From: Desulfurivibrionaceae bacterium
GTDB taxonomy: Bacteria; Desulfobacterota; Desulfobulbia; Desulfobulbales; VMSU01
Direction: 5' to 3'
NCBI GenBank assembly: GCA_030145275.1
Contig: JAQYVV010000004.1
Location: 62,001 to 126,000 of the forward strand
DNA: 64,000 nucleotides
Below the pieces are notes generated by a model, which ran no database searches, was not told the DNA's origin, and saw only the letters and a program-made list of their open reading frames with translations. How positions within the stretch are numbered: the first letter of the stretch is position 1; each line of letters starts with the position of its first letter. Both the position numbers and the translations under genes were made by a program. This document shows positions 43,796-53,579 of the stretch, in pieces.

Positions 43796-44557
43796 TTATT
43801 TGTCTTTTGCTGGAAGAGGGAATATTGCTGTGCCGCTCATTCCAGCCAGAAGATCTGGAGAAAAAAGCTTGAATTTCCCAAAGGCTTCAATAGTCTGATT
43901 GATTGGGTTTACTTTAGCCCCAAGGCCTGTCAGGCTTGCTTCATATGTTGCCAAAGTTTCATCCATGTGAACAGTAAATGTGACCCCGGTTTTGATCCAA
44001 CGCAGCCATTTTGATGGGAGCAGCAAGCGAATGAGCAAGTTTTTATCATCGATAATTTCCATGATCGGATCCCCTTGAGAGACGCTCTCAAAAGGTGTTG
44101 CTTTAAGTTTTACAACCCTGCCGGAATAGGGGGCTTTTATGGTGCATTTCTTTGCTGTTGTTTCATTGACAAGAACCTCTGCCTGGGCCCTTTTTACCAT
44201 TGCAGATGAAAGAGCAACATCAAGCTGGCTTGCCGACCCGAAACTCTGTAGTTGGAGATTGGCCTCATGGGTTTCCCGGGCAGCCTCAAGATCAAATTTT
44301 GCCTTCTCCAGGTGAGCATTGATTAAGGTGCAGTCGAATTCAATCAGGTTGATTCCTTTTTTAAAACTTGTCCCCTCTTTGGCATTAATACTGGTAATTT
44401 CTGCGCTAAGTTGGCTGGAAAGCTCTGATTCCAGCTCAGGGATGAGGAGGACACGGATAGTCTCTTCTTCAAACGACTGGGCACAAGATAAGGTTGGGCA
44501 TATAAAAGCCAGGAAAAAGAGAAAAAATCCTACATGGTTATTCTTTTTTAATTGCAT
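43796..44557 (-). CDS. Short HlyD-type periplasmic adaptor
   Basis: 253 residues with an N-terminal signal sequence (FFLFFLAFICPTLSCAQS), a coiled-coil hairpin (LEKAKFDLEAARETHEANLQ, then SAMVKRAQAEVLVNETTAK), a lipoyl half (CTIKAPYSGRVVKLKATPFE) and a beta-barrel (ITLLIR-type region ending FPLPAKDK). The first lipoyl half is hard to see, so the protein looks compact compared with full RND/HlyD adaptors. It overlaps the giant gene by ten bases (44548-44557), showing tight coupling. Confidence 0.78.
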   Translation of the reverse strand: MQLKKNNHVGFFLFFLAFICPTLSCAQSFEEETIRVLLIPELESELSSQLSAEITSINAKEGTSFKKGINLIEFDCTLINAHLEKAKFDLEAARETHEANLQLQSFGSASQLDVALSSAMVKRAQAEVLVNETTAKKCTIKAPYSGRVVKLKATPFESVSQGDPIMEIIDDKNLLIRLLLPSKWLRWIKTGVTFTVHMDETLATYEASLTGLGAKVNPINQTIEAFGKFKLFSPDLLAGMSGTAIFPLPAKDK

Positions 44558-47500
44558 TGTAATAGTTTGAAAACCTCGTCCAGTACCTTTATTATTTCAT
44601 TGCGTTCAGCCACTGCTTTTTGGGCTTCGGCAGATAACTGGGCAGAAAGACCTGTTTCTGTGACTTTCCCTTCGGTGGCAGGTTTTACTTGAGTATCAGC
44701 AGTCTCTGGAGCTGCAATTATTCCTTCCTCAACTATTACTTCCTCTTCCACTAACTCTTCTTCCAGTTCTTCTTCCAGCTCTTCTTCTAGTTCCTCATCT
44801 TCCAGTTCTTCCTCTAGCTCTTCTTTGCTGTCTTCTATATCTTCTCCAGCAAGCTCTGGCTCAGTTTCTCCTGGCTCTTCTGGTGCAGCTTCCTGTGTCT
44901 GATCATCATTTATATCGGTATCAGGTTCTGCAACAGTGTCTTGCTCAAGGGGTAACTCAGGCGGCTGGTCTGCCACTGCATCCTTGGCCGGTTCTTGATC
45001 TGTGGTAGCAACACCAACATCTACCACAGGCGTTGGCTCTTGAATTGGTTCGCTTACGAAAAACACTGGCTGGGTTATAGGCTCAGGTGCGCTAAAAGTT
45101 TCGGCAGGCACAGGTGAACTTTGATCCTGTGTAGTTACCGTCGGTTCAGAGATTGGGGTGCTGGTTATAGGGGCTGTTACGCTCTGCGAACTTGTATCTG
45201 GTGGAGGTGGAGGCGGTGGTGGTGGGTTTAGTACCGTTATTGAGGCGGTTGTACCGCCTGAACTGAAGGCTGTGTCTCCACCGTTAATGGAGGCATCTAT
45301 TCCAGTGTCACCGCTATTCCAGGCCGATTGATCCCAGGCGCTGAATGAAATGTTTGCGTTACCGACAAAACCGTTTGCAGGTGAAAATCTAATTATTGAA
45401 CTTGGCTCACTGGAAAGTAGGAGAGCAGAGGTCTCCGAAGGAGATGTTACTGGGTTCCAGTTAGCGCCATTGTCAATGGAATACTGCCACGATCCGTTAG
45501 TGTTATCTGCTCCGGTTATGGCAATGCCCTTGGTTGCAGAATCAAGATCATTTATAATACCGCTGATTAGGGTAGCGATAGGCGTGCCACTGTTGGTAAA
45601 ATTATTATACTCAATATCTGTTAAAGATGGGTTTGTTCCGATCAAGGTAGGTGCGTCGTTGATCGTGGTTATATTGATTGTGCTTGAGGCAATGCTGCTG
45701 CTTGAGGTGAGATCATTTACTGAATAATCTATTCCTCTTGGTGATGTTGTTGGATTGTCACTTAGGTTATGATATTGGACGTTTTGCAGCGCTGCCTGGT
45801 AATTGGCAACTGTGTCAACCCCGGTGAGGCTTAATGTTGCACTGTTTGAATCCCAAACTCCGCTTATGTTTGCCGTGTCAGTAAAGAGGAGAAAATCTTC
45901 ACCATCAGCATATCCCACAGCAATATTTACCGTTGCACCTTGTAGGGTAGAATCATCAACGTCTGAGATGATAATTGTTTTGTCAATAATGCTGGCGGGG
46001 TCATTTTCGGTATAGTTTAGGGTTGAGCCTGCGGTTATTACAGGGGAATCGTTAACAGGGCCAATCTGTACGGCAAAATCAGCAAGTAAGGAACTGAATG
46101 AACTTGTTGGAGATGCGATGGTGGTGTCAACCCCTGTCTGAGCACTTGTTCCACTCGTCTGGTCCCAGGCCTTGAAGGTAAGGTTTGAGGCACCGTTAAA
46201 ATGTAAGTCTGGGTTAAACCTGATTTTTGAGGTGTCGTCGAGAAGGGTACTGCTCGCTGCTGAAATATTGCCGAAATCGGTCCAGGTAGTGCCGCCGTCA
46301 GTAGAATATTGCCAGTCGCCGTTATTGTTGTCCGCAGCAATTGCAGCAATACCTTCAATAGCTCCGATGTCAACGTCGGTAATGCGGTCTCCTCCTGTAC
46401 CTGCAATTAGGCTAGAAATATCTTCTCCCCCAGAGATTGAGTCTTCTGCTATTGGAGTAAGAAAATAAGTAACAGAATTGTCAAGCACTGGAGTGTCATT
46501 TGCGGTAGCAACATTAACAGTGCTCGTGGCGATACTGCTTGTAATTGTACCATCATCAACCGAAAAGTTAATGGTTCGTGGCACTGTGGTTGGATTATCA
46601 CTTGAATTTTCGTAGGCGACCGAGCGCAAGGCCGTCTCATAATTGGCAAGGGTATCATCGCCGGACAAGGTCAAAGTGGCAGTGCCCGAATTCCAACTGC
46701 CGGAAATAGCGCCAATTGGGGCAAAGGACAGAACGTCTTCACCCTCAATATAACCTGGGCCGATATTTATGCTGGCACTTTGGATGTTTGTATTATCAAG
46801 ATCAGTAACAGTTATTCCGGCATCAATTATGGCTGCTGAATCGTTTTCGGTATAGTTTAAAGTACTTCCTGCGGTAATGACTGGGGTATCGTTTTCTGCG
46901 GCGAAATTAACTGAGCTTGTTGCAATACTGCTTGTACTTGTACCATCGTTAACCGAGAAGTTAATGGTTCGTGGCGGTGTAGTCGGGTTGTCACTTGAAT
47001 TTTCGTAGGTGACCGAGCGCAAGGAAGCCTCATAATTTGCAAGGGTGTCGCTGCCGGAAAGAGTCAAAGTGGCGGCCCCTGAATCCCAACTGCCGGTGAT
47101 AGCGCCAATTGGGGTAAAGGACAGTACGTCTTCACCCTCAATATAACCGGGACCGATATTTACGGCGGCATTTTGGATGTTTGTATTATCAAGATCAGTG
47201 ACAGTTATTCCGGCATCAATTATGGCTGCTGAATCGTTTTCGGTATAGTTTAAGGTAGCTCCAGCGGTCACGACTGGATCGTCGTTTTCTGCGACGACAT
47301 TAACTGAGCTTGTAGCAATATTGCTCGTGCTTGTGCCATCGTCAACCGAAAAGTTAATGGTTCGTGGCGGTGTAGTTGGGTTATCACTTGAATTTTCGTA
47401 GGTGACCGCGCGCAAGGCAGCCTCATAATTTGCAAGGGTATCGCTGCCGGAAAGAGTCAAAGTGGCAGTACCAGAATCCCAACTACCGGAAATAGCGCCA

Positions 47501-50500
47501 ATTGGGGTAAAGGACAGTACGTCTTCACCGTTAATATAGCCGGGACCAATATTTACGGCGGCATTTTGGAGGTTTGCATTATCAATATCAGTAATTGTTA
47601 TAGCGGCATCAATTATGGTAGCTGAATCGTTTTCAGTATAGTCTAAAGTAGCTCCAGCGGTTATGACTGGGGTGTCGTTAACTGCGCTAACGGTAATTGA
47701 AGCGGTTTCGATGTCAGAGCTGTATGGGGTGGTGCCGCCGTTTGTCGAGATGTTCACGGTAGCACCATTGGCTAAGGCATCGGTCTGGTCCCAGGCTCTA
47801 AAGGTAATGTCGGCTGTGCCATTGAAGTCCAAGTTTGGCACAAAGCGTATGTAGTTGTCGGGTGAATAAACATCTATAAAGCCATCATCTGGGGCATCTC
47901 CTGTCACATCGGTTATTGTTTCACCACCTGCAAGGCCAACAAGGTTCAAGATACTGTCATTTCCTGAACTGGTGGTGATGGTATAGCTTCCAGAAGTGGG
48001 GATTAGAATAATCTCTCCGGTATTATGGCTGGCATCAGCGGTATAGGTGCCGTTTACGAGTCCGCTGATAATACCACCTGTTTCGGCTAGATTGGCGATG
48101 GTAATATCACCACTTGAAAAACTCTCAATTACTACTGCGTCTGGGTCGCCGCCATTGCTGCCATTACCTACCCATGCCGCGAGCATCTCCTGGGCGGCGG
48201 TATTTCTTATTTCGTCAGTAATTAATCTGGCTACCTCAAAGGCGCTTGAGCCCGCCGGAACGGCTACCGATATATTGATGCCGTTCAGGTCAAAACTAAC
48301 ATTTCCAGCAGCGGGGGCGTCTGCCGCCGGGTCTCCGTAATAGAGAGTATCCAGCTCGGCTATTACCCCGGTGCTGCTGGAAATGGCATTAACAGCATTA
48401 ACCAAATTAAAGGTCCCTTGCATATTTATTCCCTGGAGAATAGCACCATTCAGGGTGACAGCACCAACGTCAAAACCATTAATCAACAGATCGGCAGCAC
48501 TCAGGTCGGCTGTGTTGTCAACTTTACCGATCAGGTTTTCTAATCCCTGCAATACAACAGCGGAGCTATCGGAAACTCCGGTCAAGTTATTCCAGGTTGA
48601 ACCGCCGTCTATTGAGAACTGCCAGGTTCCGTTGGTGTCGTCTGTACCGGTTATGGCAAGACCTATGGCATCAGCATATTCAGGGTCAATTATATGGTCG
48701 TGGCCCCAAGTGGAAAAAAGATCGAAAGTTGAGGTGCCAGGGCTGTTTATGTTGTCTTCGGCGATGGGATTTAAGATAGGAGTGCCGGTATTATCAAGTA
48801 TCGGGGCATCGTTTAGGGGAGTAATATTGATTATTACTGAATTGGGCGGACTGTTTGAAAAGTTGTCTTCCGCAGAGAATGTCACCGTTCTCTGCAGTAA
48901 CGCAGGATTGTCGCTGCTGTTGGAGTAGGTAACACTTCTGAGGATGGTCTCGTAATTGGCTGTTGTATCCGGGCCGGTAAAGGTGAGAGTGCCAGTAGAC
49001 GAATCCCAATTACCGGTGATAGACCCGGTTGGGGTAAAGGATAGGGTGTCCTCTACGGCAATATAATTTTCTATTCTAACGGTGGCATTGAGAATGCCGT
49101 CAGGGTCTGTATCGTTTAAAACAAGAGATGGGGCAATGAACTGTGGAGAATCATTTTCGATATAGGAAAGTGGGGATGCGGTTGTTAGTTTAGGAATTTG
49201 GTTGTTGAATATTACGGACGTTGATGTAAAGTTGTTGGTCATTACAACATCAAGGTCTCCGTCTGCATCAAGATCACCCAATTCTACTCCGCCATTTGTA
49301 TTGTAAGTGGTTAGATTGAGGAAATCGCCTGGGACAAAGTTTCCACTACCGTCATTTAGCCAGATTTCTCTGTCATCGTCAGTGTCGAAGACCAGATCAA
49401 GGTCGCCATCATTGTCGAGATCGCCGGATTCCACATCCCAGCTTATCAAGTTATAGGGCAGTAACTGGTTTAAGGTGAAGTTGCCGGTCCCATCTCCAAA
49501 CCAGATTTCGTTGTCACTGTTGGTGGCAAAGGCGGCATCCAGGAATCCGTCGCTGTTGTAGTCTCCCAGGCTGACTCCATGGCAGAGAGGGGCTGAGGAA
49601 AGGAGAGGTGCTATAGTGAAACTGCCGGTGCCATCATTGATCCATACCTCACGATCAGAGTCGGTGGCAAAAACCGCGTCGAGAAAGCCATCACTGTCAA
49701 TGTACCCTAGCTCTACATCATAACTAATTGCAGAAAATGGCAGTAATTGATTCTGGGTGAAAACTCCGGAACCGTCATTGATCCATACTTCATTATCCGA
49801 ATTGGTGGCCAGAATAATATCCAGGTCGGTATCGTTGTCGATGTCACCTAGTGTCGCTCCATAAGCAGTGGATCCTGTCGCTATTGCCGGTCCTACAGAA
49901 AAAACACCTGCATTATTGAGCCATATCTCAGCCCCAGAGTCGGTAGAGAAAACGGCATCTAAATCAGTGTCGCCATCAATATCACCAAGAACAACATCAA
50001 AAGCAACTGTTCCCTCAAACCATGGTAATCCCTGAGCATAGGTGAGGGAGCCAAGTCCATCATCGTTCAGCCATACTTCCCGGGTGGTATCAACGGCCAT
50101 TACCACATCAAGATCACCATCGGCATCAATGTCACCCAAGGCGTAGTCATGGTGATCTCCGGCTGAACTAATTACTTGGCCGCTGTCATAGAGGATAAAG
50201 CCAGGGGTGTTATTAAACAATAATTGATCAGCAAGACCTGAGTAGGTAAAGTAGGCGTCTAGATATCCATCACCGTCAACGTCAACAAGTTCAACGCTTG
50301 TTGCATTGCCTAGGTATGGAAAAAATTCTCCGGCAGAAAAAATGCCTGTTCCGTCATTATAGAGGAACTCGCTTGCTTCTGCTGCATTGGCAATGAACAC
50401 ATCCAGATCGCCATCGTTATCGACATCTGCAAATTCAATGTCTTGGCTTATGCAACCAAATGTTTCTAGCAATTGTCCTGGGTCAGTAAAAACACCAGTG

Positions 50501-51972
50501 CCATCATTAAGCCATAGGTCGTTTGCGCCGCCGGTATAAGAAAAAGCCGCGTCTAGATCACCGTCACCGTCCACATCTCCGAGGGCAACTCCTGAAGCAT
50601 TCCAAATATTACCAGCATTACCAGAATAGGTGTAAGCGCTACCACCATCATTTAGCCATATTTCAGCAGGGTTAGTATCTGATGTCACGATCAGGTCAAG
50701 ACGACCGTCGTTGTTCAGATCACCAACTGCGGCAGCAGTGCTGATGTTGCTGCCAAGGGTCGCACCTATGGTACTGAAGGTTCCGGTGCCGTCATTCGTC
50801 CAGACTTCATCGGTGGTGCTGGTGGCCAGAAAAACATCAAGATCTCCATCATTGTCATAATCTGTAAGTTCGACTGCGTTTGTATCCGTCGGGCCGACAG
50901 TGCCCGCATAAGCAAAGAGAGCACTGCCATTATTAAGCCATATTTCGCTGGAGAATGCGCCGTCGGTGGCGATGACTGCGTCAAAATCGCCATCGTTGTC
51001 AAGGTCTCCTAAAGAGATATCATTAATAAAATTGGCGGAGGTAGTAATTGGACTATAATAGCTAAAGGTGCCGCTACCGTCATTTAGCCAAACTTCGGCA
51101 CTTCCGGTTTCATTTACGGTAATGAAATCCACTGCGCCATCGGCATTTAGATCGGCAAAATCAACCTCAGAGTTATCCTGAGTTGAAAGAGATTGGCCGC
51201 TATCGACAAAATATGAGTTTAGCAGGATGTCACTGTAAGCAGTAAATGAGGCAATAACTTCCGTCTCAATTGCGCCGGTTTCTGCCTCCAAGTTCCAATC
51301 TCCACCTTTCACAGTCGCACCAGTTGTGTCAGTTGATGCCGCAACATCGGCACCAGTCAATTGGGAGATTTGGTCGATTAAATTGGCACCTTCAGTTCCG
51401 GAAGCAACGTTACATCCATAGATCATGATATCGGCATTTTCTGATAAGGAATCTGCCCAGGCTCGGATATCTTCAGTATGAGAATATATGGTGTCAGAAT
51501 TTAGAGGGGTTGAGCCAAAATCAAGTTGGCCGGATGAACCGTGGGAGACGATGTGGATGGCCTTCAAATCCTGGAAGGAACTTAGTTCTGTCGTAATCTG
51601 CTCAGTTGCGTCTATATTGCTTTTTAAAATAATTGTTTGGGTGCCTGGTTTTTCCTCGCCGATCAGTTCCTGGTAATTTTCAATTGCGGAATCGACAAAA
51701 ATAACTTCTTGTATCTCATTTTCGCCAGGGGGGCTGTACCCCTTGAAAAGAGCAAGGATATCGTCTTCTCCTTGCTCTTTGTTTGAAATAGAGCTTTCAG
51801 GTTCAGAAGTTGGGTGGCTAGAGTCATCCGTGGTTTCCACAAGGTCAATAAGTCCGGCAGCATCAAACATGATTCGGGGCTCAAGCGCCATCATATTCGA
51901 GTGTGGTGCGGCAGCGGGGAGCTTTTGCCTTTTTGGGGTTTCAGTTGCGGTTTTTTTAGGAAGAAAAATCAT
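44548..51972 (-). CDS. Giant DUF4347 / FG-GAP / cadherin-like surface protein
   Basis: 2474-residue secreted protein. N terminus: LEPRxLL-type motif ALEPRIMFDAAG at about 29-40; DUF4347 about 88-225 (SHGSSG, YGCNVASG). Residues about 257-924 hold some 14 calcium-binding DxDxDGxxD repeats (FG-GAP/VCBS propeller). From about 930 to 2200 come cadherin/Ig-like repeats, including three near-identical 131-residue units at about 1435-1827. A run of prolines (about 2250) leads to a Glu-rich, coiled-coil-like tail ending EVFKLLQCN. No RTX repeats and no signal peptide are seen. Neighbours (TolC, two HlyD, M50-HlyD, FecR) suggest dedicated export and a surface or adhesion role. Confidence 0.88.
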   Translation of the reverse strand: MIFLPKKTATETPKRQKLPAAAPHSNMMALEPRIMFDAAGLIDLVETTDDSSHPTSEPESSISNKEQGEDDILALFKGYSPPGENEIQEVIFVDSAIENYQELIGEEKPGTQTIILKSNIDATEQITTELSSFQDLKAIHIVSHGSSGQLDFGSTPLNSDTIYSHTEDIRAWADSLSENADIMIYGCNVASGTEGANLIDQISQLTGADVAASTDTTGATVKGGDWNLEAETGAIETEVIASFTAYSDILLNSYFVDSGQSLSTQDNSEVDFADLNADGAVDFITVNETGSAEVWLNDGSGTFSYYSPITTSANFINDISLGDLDNDGDFDAVIATDGAFSSEIWLNNGSALFAYAGTVGPTDTNAVELTDYDNDGDLDVFLATSTTDEVWTNDGTGTFSTIGATLGSNISTAAAVGDLNNDGRLDLIVTSDTNPAEIWLNDGGSAYTYSGNAGNIWNASGVALGDVDGDGDLDAAFSYTGGANDLWLNDGTGVFTDPGQLLETFGCISQDIEFADVDNDGDLDVFIANAAEASEFLYNDGTGIFSAGEFFPYLGNATSVELVDVDGDGYLDAYFTYSGLADQLLFNNTPGFILYDSGQVISSAGDHHDYALGDIDADGDLDVVMAVDTTREVWLNDDGLGSLTYAQGLPWFEGTVAFDVVLGDIDGDTDLDAVFSTDSGAEIWLNNAGVFSVGPAIATGSTAYGATLGDIDNDTDLDIILATNSDNEVWINDGSGVFTQNQLLPFSAISYDVELGYIDSDGFLDAVFATDSDREVWINDGTGSFTIAPLLSSAPLCHGVSLGDYNSDGFLDAAFATNSDNEIWFGDGTGNFTLNQLLPYNLISWDVESGDLDNDGDLDLVFDTDDDREIWLNDGSGNFVPGDFLNLTTYNTNGGVELGDLDADGDLDVVMTNNFTSTSVIFNNQIPKLTTASPLSYIENDSPQFIAPSLVLNDTDPDGILNATVRIENYIAVEDTLSFTPTGSITGNWDSSTGTLTFTGPDTTANYETILRSVTYSNSSDNPALLQRTVTFSAEDNFSNSPPNSVIINITPLNDAPILDNTGTPILNPIAEDNINSPGTSTFDLFSTWGHDHIIDPEYADAIGLAITGTDDTNGTWQFSIDGGSTWNNLTGVSDSSAVVLQGLENLIGKVDNTADLSAADLLINGFDVGAVTLNGAILQGINMQGTFNLVNAVNAISSSTGVIAELDTLYYGDPAADAPAAGNVSFDLNGINISVAVPAGSSAFEVARLITDEIRNTAAQEMLAAWVGNGSNGGDPDAVVIESFSSGDITIANLAETGGIISGLVNGTYTADASHNTGEIILIPTSGSYTITTSSGNDSILNLVGLAGGETITDVTGDAPDDGFIDVYSPDNYIRFVPNLDFNGTADITFRAWDQTDALANGATVNISTNGGTTPYSSDIETASITVSAVNDTPVITAGATLDYTENDSATIIDAAITITDIDNANLQNAAVNIGPGYINGEDVLSFTPIGAISGSWDSGTATLTLSGSDTLANYEAALRAVTYENSSDNPTTPPRTINFSVDDGTSTSNIATSSVNVVAENDDPVVTAGATLNYTENDSAAIIDAGITVTDLDNTNIQNAAVNIGPGYIEGEDVLSFTPIGAITGSWDSGAATLTLSGSDTLANYEASLRSVTYENSSDNPTTPPRTINFSVNDGTSTSSIATSSVNFAAENDTPVITAGSTLNYTENDSAAIIDAGITVTDLDNTNIQSASINIGPGYIEGEDVLSFAPIGAISGSWNSGTATLTLSGDDTLANYETALRSVAYENSSDNPTTVPRTINFSVDDGTITSSIATSTVNVATANDTPVLDNSVTYFLTPIAEDSISGGEDISSLIAGTGGDRITDVDIGAIEGIAAIAADNNNGDWQYSTDGGTTWTDFGNISAASSTLLDDTSKIRFNPDLHFNGASNLTFKAWDQTSGTSAQTGVDTTIASPTSSFSSLLADFAVQIGPVNDSPVITAGSTLNYTENDPASIIDKTIIISDVDDSTLQGATVNIAVGYADGEDFLLFTDTANISGVWDSNSATLSLTGVDTVANYQAALQNVQYHNLSDNPTTSPRGIDYSVNDLTSSSSIASSTINITTINDAPTLIGTNPSLTDIEYNNFTNSGTPIATLISGIINDLDSATKGIAITGADNTNGSWQYSIDNGANWNPVTSPSETSALLLSSEPSSIIRFSPANGFVGNANISFSAWDQSAWNSGDTGIDASINGGDTAFSSGGTTASITVLNPPPPPPPPPDTSSQSVTAPITSTPISEPTVTTQDQSSPVPAETFSAPEPITQPVFFVSEPIQEPTPVVDVGVATTDQEPAKDAVADQPPELPLEQDTVAEPDTDINDDQTQEAAPEEPGETEPELAGEDIEDSKEELEEELEDEELEEELEEELEEELVEEEVIVEEGIIAAPETADTQVKPATEGKVTETGLSAQLSAEAQKAVAERNEIIKVLDEVFKLLQCN
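46490..47668 (-). repeat. Three tandem 393-bp repeats in the giant gene
   Basis: Each unit encodes 131 residues (TENDSA..IID to TSSVNV.AEND) and the three are nearly identical at the DNA level, while the more distant units of the same type at about 45650-46040 and 48790-49160 are diverged. Such stretches usually change copy number by recombination. The exact borders are approximate. Confidence 0.8.
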
Positions 51973-53072
51973 TTACATATTCCCCCGCTCTCTTTAAGGG
52001 TTTTAACCAGTTCTTTTGCACTTTCAAGGGTTATGCCCATATCAAGTGCCTGGTTTATTAATTGATTGAAATCATCTTTAGTTGGGTTTTGCATACCCCT
52101 TAAAACTGCTTCCATGGCTTTTTCAACTTTAAGGTTCTTATTTGCCATAGCTTTCTGTAGGATTCTGGCCGCCTCTTTGGGATTATCTTGAACCTGCGCA
52201 GTCAGTTCAGCCATTTCCTGGGTTTGTTCTTCTGCTGATTGCTCTTCCTGTTGTTTTTCTTCCCCCCCAGCTTCATCATTGTCAGCTAATGTATCTTTGA
52301 CCTCTGCTTTGAGTTTTTGTGCGTCATTTGGCGAAAATTTAGCAGGAAGCAGGAAGGAACTTCCTCCTGTATGCCCGCTCTTGCCTGCATCTTTTGTGAC
52401 ACGGAGAGTAAACTCTTTTTGGAAACTTTTAAGGTCATTGCTGGAGAACTTTCGCGGTTGGGGGATCATGCTGTTGATATTGTTGACGTTGGTTCCGTGG
52501 CCTGGTTTTGATATCTCAACGAGCCCTGTGCTGTTTCTAAAGGTTATTCCTTTGCCACCCTCAAAGAGGAGGGAGGTCTGGTCTCCCGTTACTTTTCCTG
52601 TGTACATGGAGCCTCTAATGCCGATATTCCCAGAGGGGGTTTGGGTGTTGAAGTTCTCCGGGGATGTTTTAGTCAGGATGCCTCCCATGACCCGAAAAAC
52701 TCCTTCTGTCACTTTGGTATCTAATTTGCCGCTTTGGTCTTTATTGAGAATATATTCAGAAATCAGCAGGGAAGTTTTGCGGCCTAAACTGACAATGGTA
52801 TTGTCGGTAAACATAATTTGGATGCGGCCATTTTTTGCGGTGGTTAGTTGGTCATTTTGAAAAAGTTCAGACTTTACCTTTAACTTTCGCGAAAGTCCCT
52901 GAAGGTCAGTTGCCTGTGCACCTCCTCGTACCGCAATGACTATGGCTGCTGGAGTTGATTGGGTTGCATGACCTATGTCTTGTATCAATAAAACAGATGC
53001 AAATAGGAAAAAAAATAACAATTTGCCTACGGTTCTTGAATTTACAGATTGTATGCGGCAGCTGTTTAGCAT
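51969..53072 (-). CDS. FecR-domain exported protein
   Basis: 367 residues with a signal peptide (GKLLFFFLFASVLLIQDIGHA) and a FecR domain (about 45-170: LFQNDQLTTAKNGRIQIMF, VSLGRKTSLLISEY, TPSGNIGIRGSMYTG). The C-terminal half is a charged, glutamine/glutamate-rich coiled-coil-like region with many alanines. No sigma/anti-sigma partner is nearby, so it is not the iron-regulation FecR; FecR domains also occur in surface and adhesin operons. It overlaps the giant gene by four bases (ATGA), so the two are coupled. Confidence 0.83.
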   Translation of the reverse strand: MLNSCRIQSVNSRTVGKLLFFFLFASVLLIQDIGHATQSTPAAIVIAVRGGAQATDLQGLSRKLKVKSELFQNDQLTTAKNGRIQIMFTDNTIVSLGRKTSLLISEYILNKDQSGKLDTKVTEGVFRVMGGILTKTSPENFNTQTPSGNIGIRGSMYTGKVTGDQTSLLFEGGKGITFRNSTGLVEISKPGHGTNVNNINSMIPQPRKFSSNDLKSFQKEFTLRVTKDAGKSGHTGGSSFLLPAKFSPNDAQKLKAEVKDTLADNDEAGGEEKQQEEQSAEEQTQEMAELTAQVQDNPKEAARILQKAMANKNLKVEKAMEAVLRGMQNPTKDDFNQLINQALDMGITLESAKELVKTLKESGGICK

Positions 53073-53102
53073 TTTTTTAGTATGTGGTTTAGGTATTGTC
53101 TC

Positions 53103-53579
53103 TCAATCTTCGAGAAGTTGGGGCATACCTTGCATGAATGAGACCAAGTTGGCCCTGGTTTCTGCGGGAATGTCAGACTCCAGGGCTTCCTGAAAATACT
53201 GTTTGGCGGTTTCAAAAGAACCGAGATTGTAAAATGATTTAGCCATTTCAATTTTGGCTTGAACGGCGTTGGGATCGATTATAAGAACCCTTTCAAAAGC
53301 CATGACGGCGGTTTCATAATCATGTACAGATCGGGCGCTGAGTCCAAGTTTGAAATTTACTTCAGGGTTGTCGGGTTCGAGACGAAAGGCTTGATTGAAT
53401 TTTTGCATGGCCTCTTGCGGTTTTCCTTCTTGCCCCAATTGATCACCGGCTTTGATTAAAGATAAGATGTCGTTCTCGGTTTGGCCATATAGATTCTGAA
53501 TCATAAAAGCGGAAAATATGATGGCCAGGAAGACAACAAGGGGTAGTGGTAAATTTTTGAAGCTATCTGATATTTTCAT
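53103..53579 (-). CDS. TPR-repeat membrane-anchored protein
   Basis: 158 residues: an N-terminal membrane anchor (LPLVVFLAIIFSAFMIQNLY) and about three TPR units (AGDQLGQEGKPQEAMQKFNQ, VHDYETAVMAFERVLII, MAKSFYNLGSFETAKQYFQEA). TPR proteins in export operons usually act as assembly factors. It overlaps the end of the TolC-like gene by 17 bases and precedes the FecR gene by 30 bases. Confidence 0.83.
   Translation of the reverse strand: MKISDSFKNLPLPLVVFLAIIFSAFMIQNLYGQTENDILSLIKAGDQLGQEGKPQEAMQKFNQAFRLEPDNPEVNFKLGLSARSVHDYETAVMAFERVLIIDPNAVQAKIEMAKSFYNLGSFETAKQYFQEALESDIPAETRANLVSFMQGMPQLLED

Noticed and set aside
52279-52860. 193-codon frame opposite the FecR gene
   Set aside because: Antisense shadow; the FecR reading frame has domain motifs and a signal peptide, this one has none.
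51969-53072. Iron-dicitrate FecR regulator
   Set aside because: No FecI-type sigma factor or TonB receptor is near; only the FecR fold is shared.
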